Below are positions 61,736 through 64,000 of a stretch of DNA of 64,000 nucleotides, piece after piece. Numbering within the stretch: position 1 is the stretch's first letter; each line of letters begins with the position of its first letter. This DNA comes from Lepidostoma basale (lineage: Eukaryota; Arthropoda; Insecta; Trichoptera; Lepidostomatidae). Location: the NCBI GenBank assembly GCA_022606425.2, contig JAHDVF020000511.1:62001-126000 (forward strand). Reading direction: 5' to 3'. The notes beneath the pieces were generated by a model, which ran no database searches, had not been told where the DNA came from, and was given only the letters and a program-made list of their open reading frames with translations. A program made the position numbers and the translations under genes.

Positions 61736-61779
61736 AGGTGTTTATAAATAGGTGCCTTCGCTCAATATTCAAGATCTAT

Positions 61780-62118
61780 TGGCCCCAAACAGTGTCAAAT
61801 GCCGCTCTCTGGACTATGGCAGGCGAAAGGCCAATTAGAGAAAAGGTCCCTAGACGCAAATGGCAGTGGATCGGTCACACTCTGAGACGAAACCCAGCCT
61901 GCATCGCTCAGGGTGCACTAGACTGGTCCCCTGTGGGGGGAAAGAGAATGTGAGGCAGACCTAGAGCCACCTGGAGAAGAACCCTGCAGGACGAGGTTAG
62001 GGCGACAAGCCTCACTTGGGATGATTTTAGGCATCAGGCATGCGATAGAGTCGGGTGGAGAAGGTTCCTTGAGGCCCTATGCACCACGGAGGTGTGACAG
62101 GACAAAAAGAATAAGAAA
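61780..62118 (+). mobile_element. RTE-like family 3 fragment
   Basis: Close copy of 50390-50722 with one indel near 61950; tail 'aggacaaaaagaataagaaag'. Confidence 0.75.
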
Positions 62119-62125
62119 GACTATT

Positions 62126-62335
62126 ACATCCCGGTGTTGGACTTGGCCTATTCCACTACAGTCCTCCACTGGCTTCTGTCCCTGGCCATCTCTCTCCATT
62201 CCTACTTCTCAATAACGGAACATAAACCCGTAAACCTTTGCTAGCCGGGTGTCTGGTGATTTAAACCAATTAAGCTGCGCGGAAGATATGGGAATGACAT
62301 GTTTTTCCGTGCTAAGGCATTATCAAATTATAATT
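62126..62335 (-). repeat. Long direct repeat, right copy
   Basis: Pairs with 61526-61735; ends 'ccgtgctaaggcattatca' in both. Confidence 0.75.
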
Positions 62336-62547
62336 AACATTTGATGATGCCCTAGCAAGTTGAATCATGTCACTGCCATATAATATAATAAAACTTCTAG
62401 AAAACTGAAGTTTTATTTCATTTTTTAATTAATAAAAACACGTTTATATGTATTTTTCTTAACATGTTTTAAAAGCTTCATAGCTTCATCATCGGTAGAA
62501 CCATATAAACTGTTAATATCATTCTCTTGATGTTGAATTTAATTAAA

Positions 62548-62822
62548 ATGACATGTTTCGGACAACCAGTCCTTCTTCAGTGATACATATTATAAACATA
62601 CACATTTAAAATATTGTAAGTAATTACCTGAACCCCAATAAGAACTTTAAATTATTATATTGAATTGAATCATAATATTTGTTATAACAAAAGCATAAAC
62701 GTTCCAAAATAATATATATCACATCTGTCAGATCATGTAAACAATTTTATAATATTTTTAATGTGTATCTTTATAATATGTATCACTGAAGAAGGACAGG
62801 TTGTCGGAAACATGTCTATGTA
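62548..62822. repeat. Foldback element with ~75-bp arms
   Basis: 'ccttcttcagtgatacatat' and its complement form the core of the arms; each outer end carries gaaacatgtc in inverted orientation, as at 15613-15912. Confidence 0.72.
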
Positions 62823-62984
62823 ATTAATTTTTTTTTATGTAAGTGCTGTTTAAACAAAGTAACTATATAAAAAAGAAAAAGAGAAATAAAGCATTTACAA
62901 CACAAAGTATGGCGAATATAGAAGAAATATAATGGTTTAGTTAAGTATATCGACGAAAAATGTATAAAACAATCATCCGAACAG

Positions 62985-63375
62985 AAGTGACCTATGAATG
63001 TGAGTTGTGGACAATGACAGCGAAATCCGCAGAGCGACTGGATACTTTTGAAAGAGCTTGAAAGCTGTACCATATTTACAAAGCTCCCAGTCTCTCCACC
63101 CAGGTCAGACTGAATAGACTGAGATGGGCCGGTCACGTGCCGAAGATGCCGTCATCGGGAACCCCAAAAAGATTGCTGGAGTGGCACCCAGGTGGTAGAA
63201 AACCAATTGGACGACCAAGGCTACGATGGGAGGATGAAGTTGGGATAGATGGGGGCGAAATTGTTACGAGTGTCAGATTGGAGGGTCGAAGCGGAGGACA
63301 GGAAGAGTTGGAGGCGAAGAATACTGGAGGCTAAGGCTCAATATGGGCTGTAAGGCCATCGAAGAAGAAGGATAT
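62985..63375 (+). mobile_element. RTE-like LINE C-terminal fragment
   Basis: Frames give VTYECELWTMTAKSAERLD, LNRLRWAGHVPKM, GGRKPIGRPRLRWEDEV; tail 'gaagaagaagga'. One more GAA-tailed family. Confidence 0.7.
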
Positions 63376-63862
63376 CGACGAATAATGTGCCGCATACCGA
63401 TGGTGGAGTTACATTTTCTTAGTGGTCTAATGGTTTCGTAACAAGTAATTTGAGGCGTTTAGAAGTCAAAGACACGAGAGAACATAGACACGAAAAAAAT
63501 ATGAAAGTTGATTAGTTTTAAAAGCAATCACAGCACCATTGTTTTGCTCAATAAACAATACTAACCTAGAAACAGTAAAACTAATTTAGTTTGTGGTAAT
63601 TTTTAGACATTGATTAAACATAGAGGGTATAAAAGTTATATGTCAGATAAAATATGGTTGGGGAATACAAAACTATTAACTATGACTAGTACACATTCTT
63701 GTACCAAATAGTATTGAAAAAAATATATATATTTCATTAAAACATTTTCCATACTCTGGATATAACGTGGAATGAACAGATAATATGCATTGATTGATGA
63801 GGCACTTAAATTATAACTTACAAATAATATGTAGATACATAGATAACAAATAATTTAAGAGT

Positions 63863-64000
63863 TAACCCTCATAGTGCGGCTACCTTCATTTGCAGTAAAA
63901 AAATGATCTCACGGCCATAGATAGTCCCAGATTGTCATAATTTAGAGTGTTTCTTTTAGAGGTTTGGTTTTTAAACTGGCAACATTGTTTCTAAAGATGG
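63863..64000. mobile_element. TTAA-type MITE, left end, runs off the window
   Basis: 'ttaaccctcatagtgcggct' resembles the end at 49290-49316; the other end is outside the window. Confidence 0.4.

Overview
The window looks like arthropod, most likely insect, nuclear DNA. Spliced genes sit in AT-rich sequence packed with insect-type transposons (mariner, piggyBac, hAT, Jockey-like and RTE-like LINEs). The species cannot be read from the sequence; Lepidoptera is only a guess.

Only two host genes can be supported, both on the minus strand. CSE1L (exportin-2/CAS, the nuclear exporter that recycles importin-alpha) is complete: 19 coding exons from 56727 down to 28339, every junction GT-AG and in frame, 2913 nt or 970 residues. 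A second gene at 16970-16093 encodes a 280-residue lysine-rich protein of the CCDC59/TAP26 (Fyv7-like) ribosome-biogenesis family, with a 26-nt first coding exon.

Nearly everything else is mobile DNA, mostly dead, truncated and nested. The commonest repeat, called RTE-A here, is an RTE-like non-LTR retrotransposon ending in (TTAG)n. One nearly full-length but frameshifted copy (30525-34224) and about twenty 5'-truncated copies are present. Several other RTE-like families end in (GAA)n. Two Jockey-like LINE groups occur mainly as 3' ends.

DNA transposons with readable boundaries are: a mariner (24932-26212) with one frameshift; a piggyBac (45114-48023, TTAA target) filling CSE1L intron 7; a short piggyBac derivative (52077-52818) keeping only the C-terminal Cys-rich domain; TTAA-flanked elements at 2438-3053, 9905-12551 and 42793-43702; hAT-type non-autonomous elements at 20316-20562, 26274-26515 and 40612-41481 with 8-bp target duplications; and an unrecognised transposon (10203-12083) with its own spliced gene.

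Layout: 1-9 kb, LINE debris, an (AT)n tract and a perfect 62-bp palindrome; 9-13.6 kb, a multi-layer nest of elements; 13.6-24 kb, LINE fragments around the CCDC59-like gene; 24-28.3 kb, mariner remnants and two minisatellites split by MITEs; 28.3-56.7 kb, CSE1L with TE-filled introns; 56.7-64 kb, CSE1L upstream region and more LINE and foldback debris. The most novel-looking items are a deletion-derivative family of RTE-A whose two copies share one junction, a hAT MITE carrying a Jockey 3' UTR, and the unknown transposon in the 10-12 kb nest.
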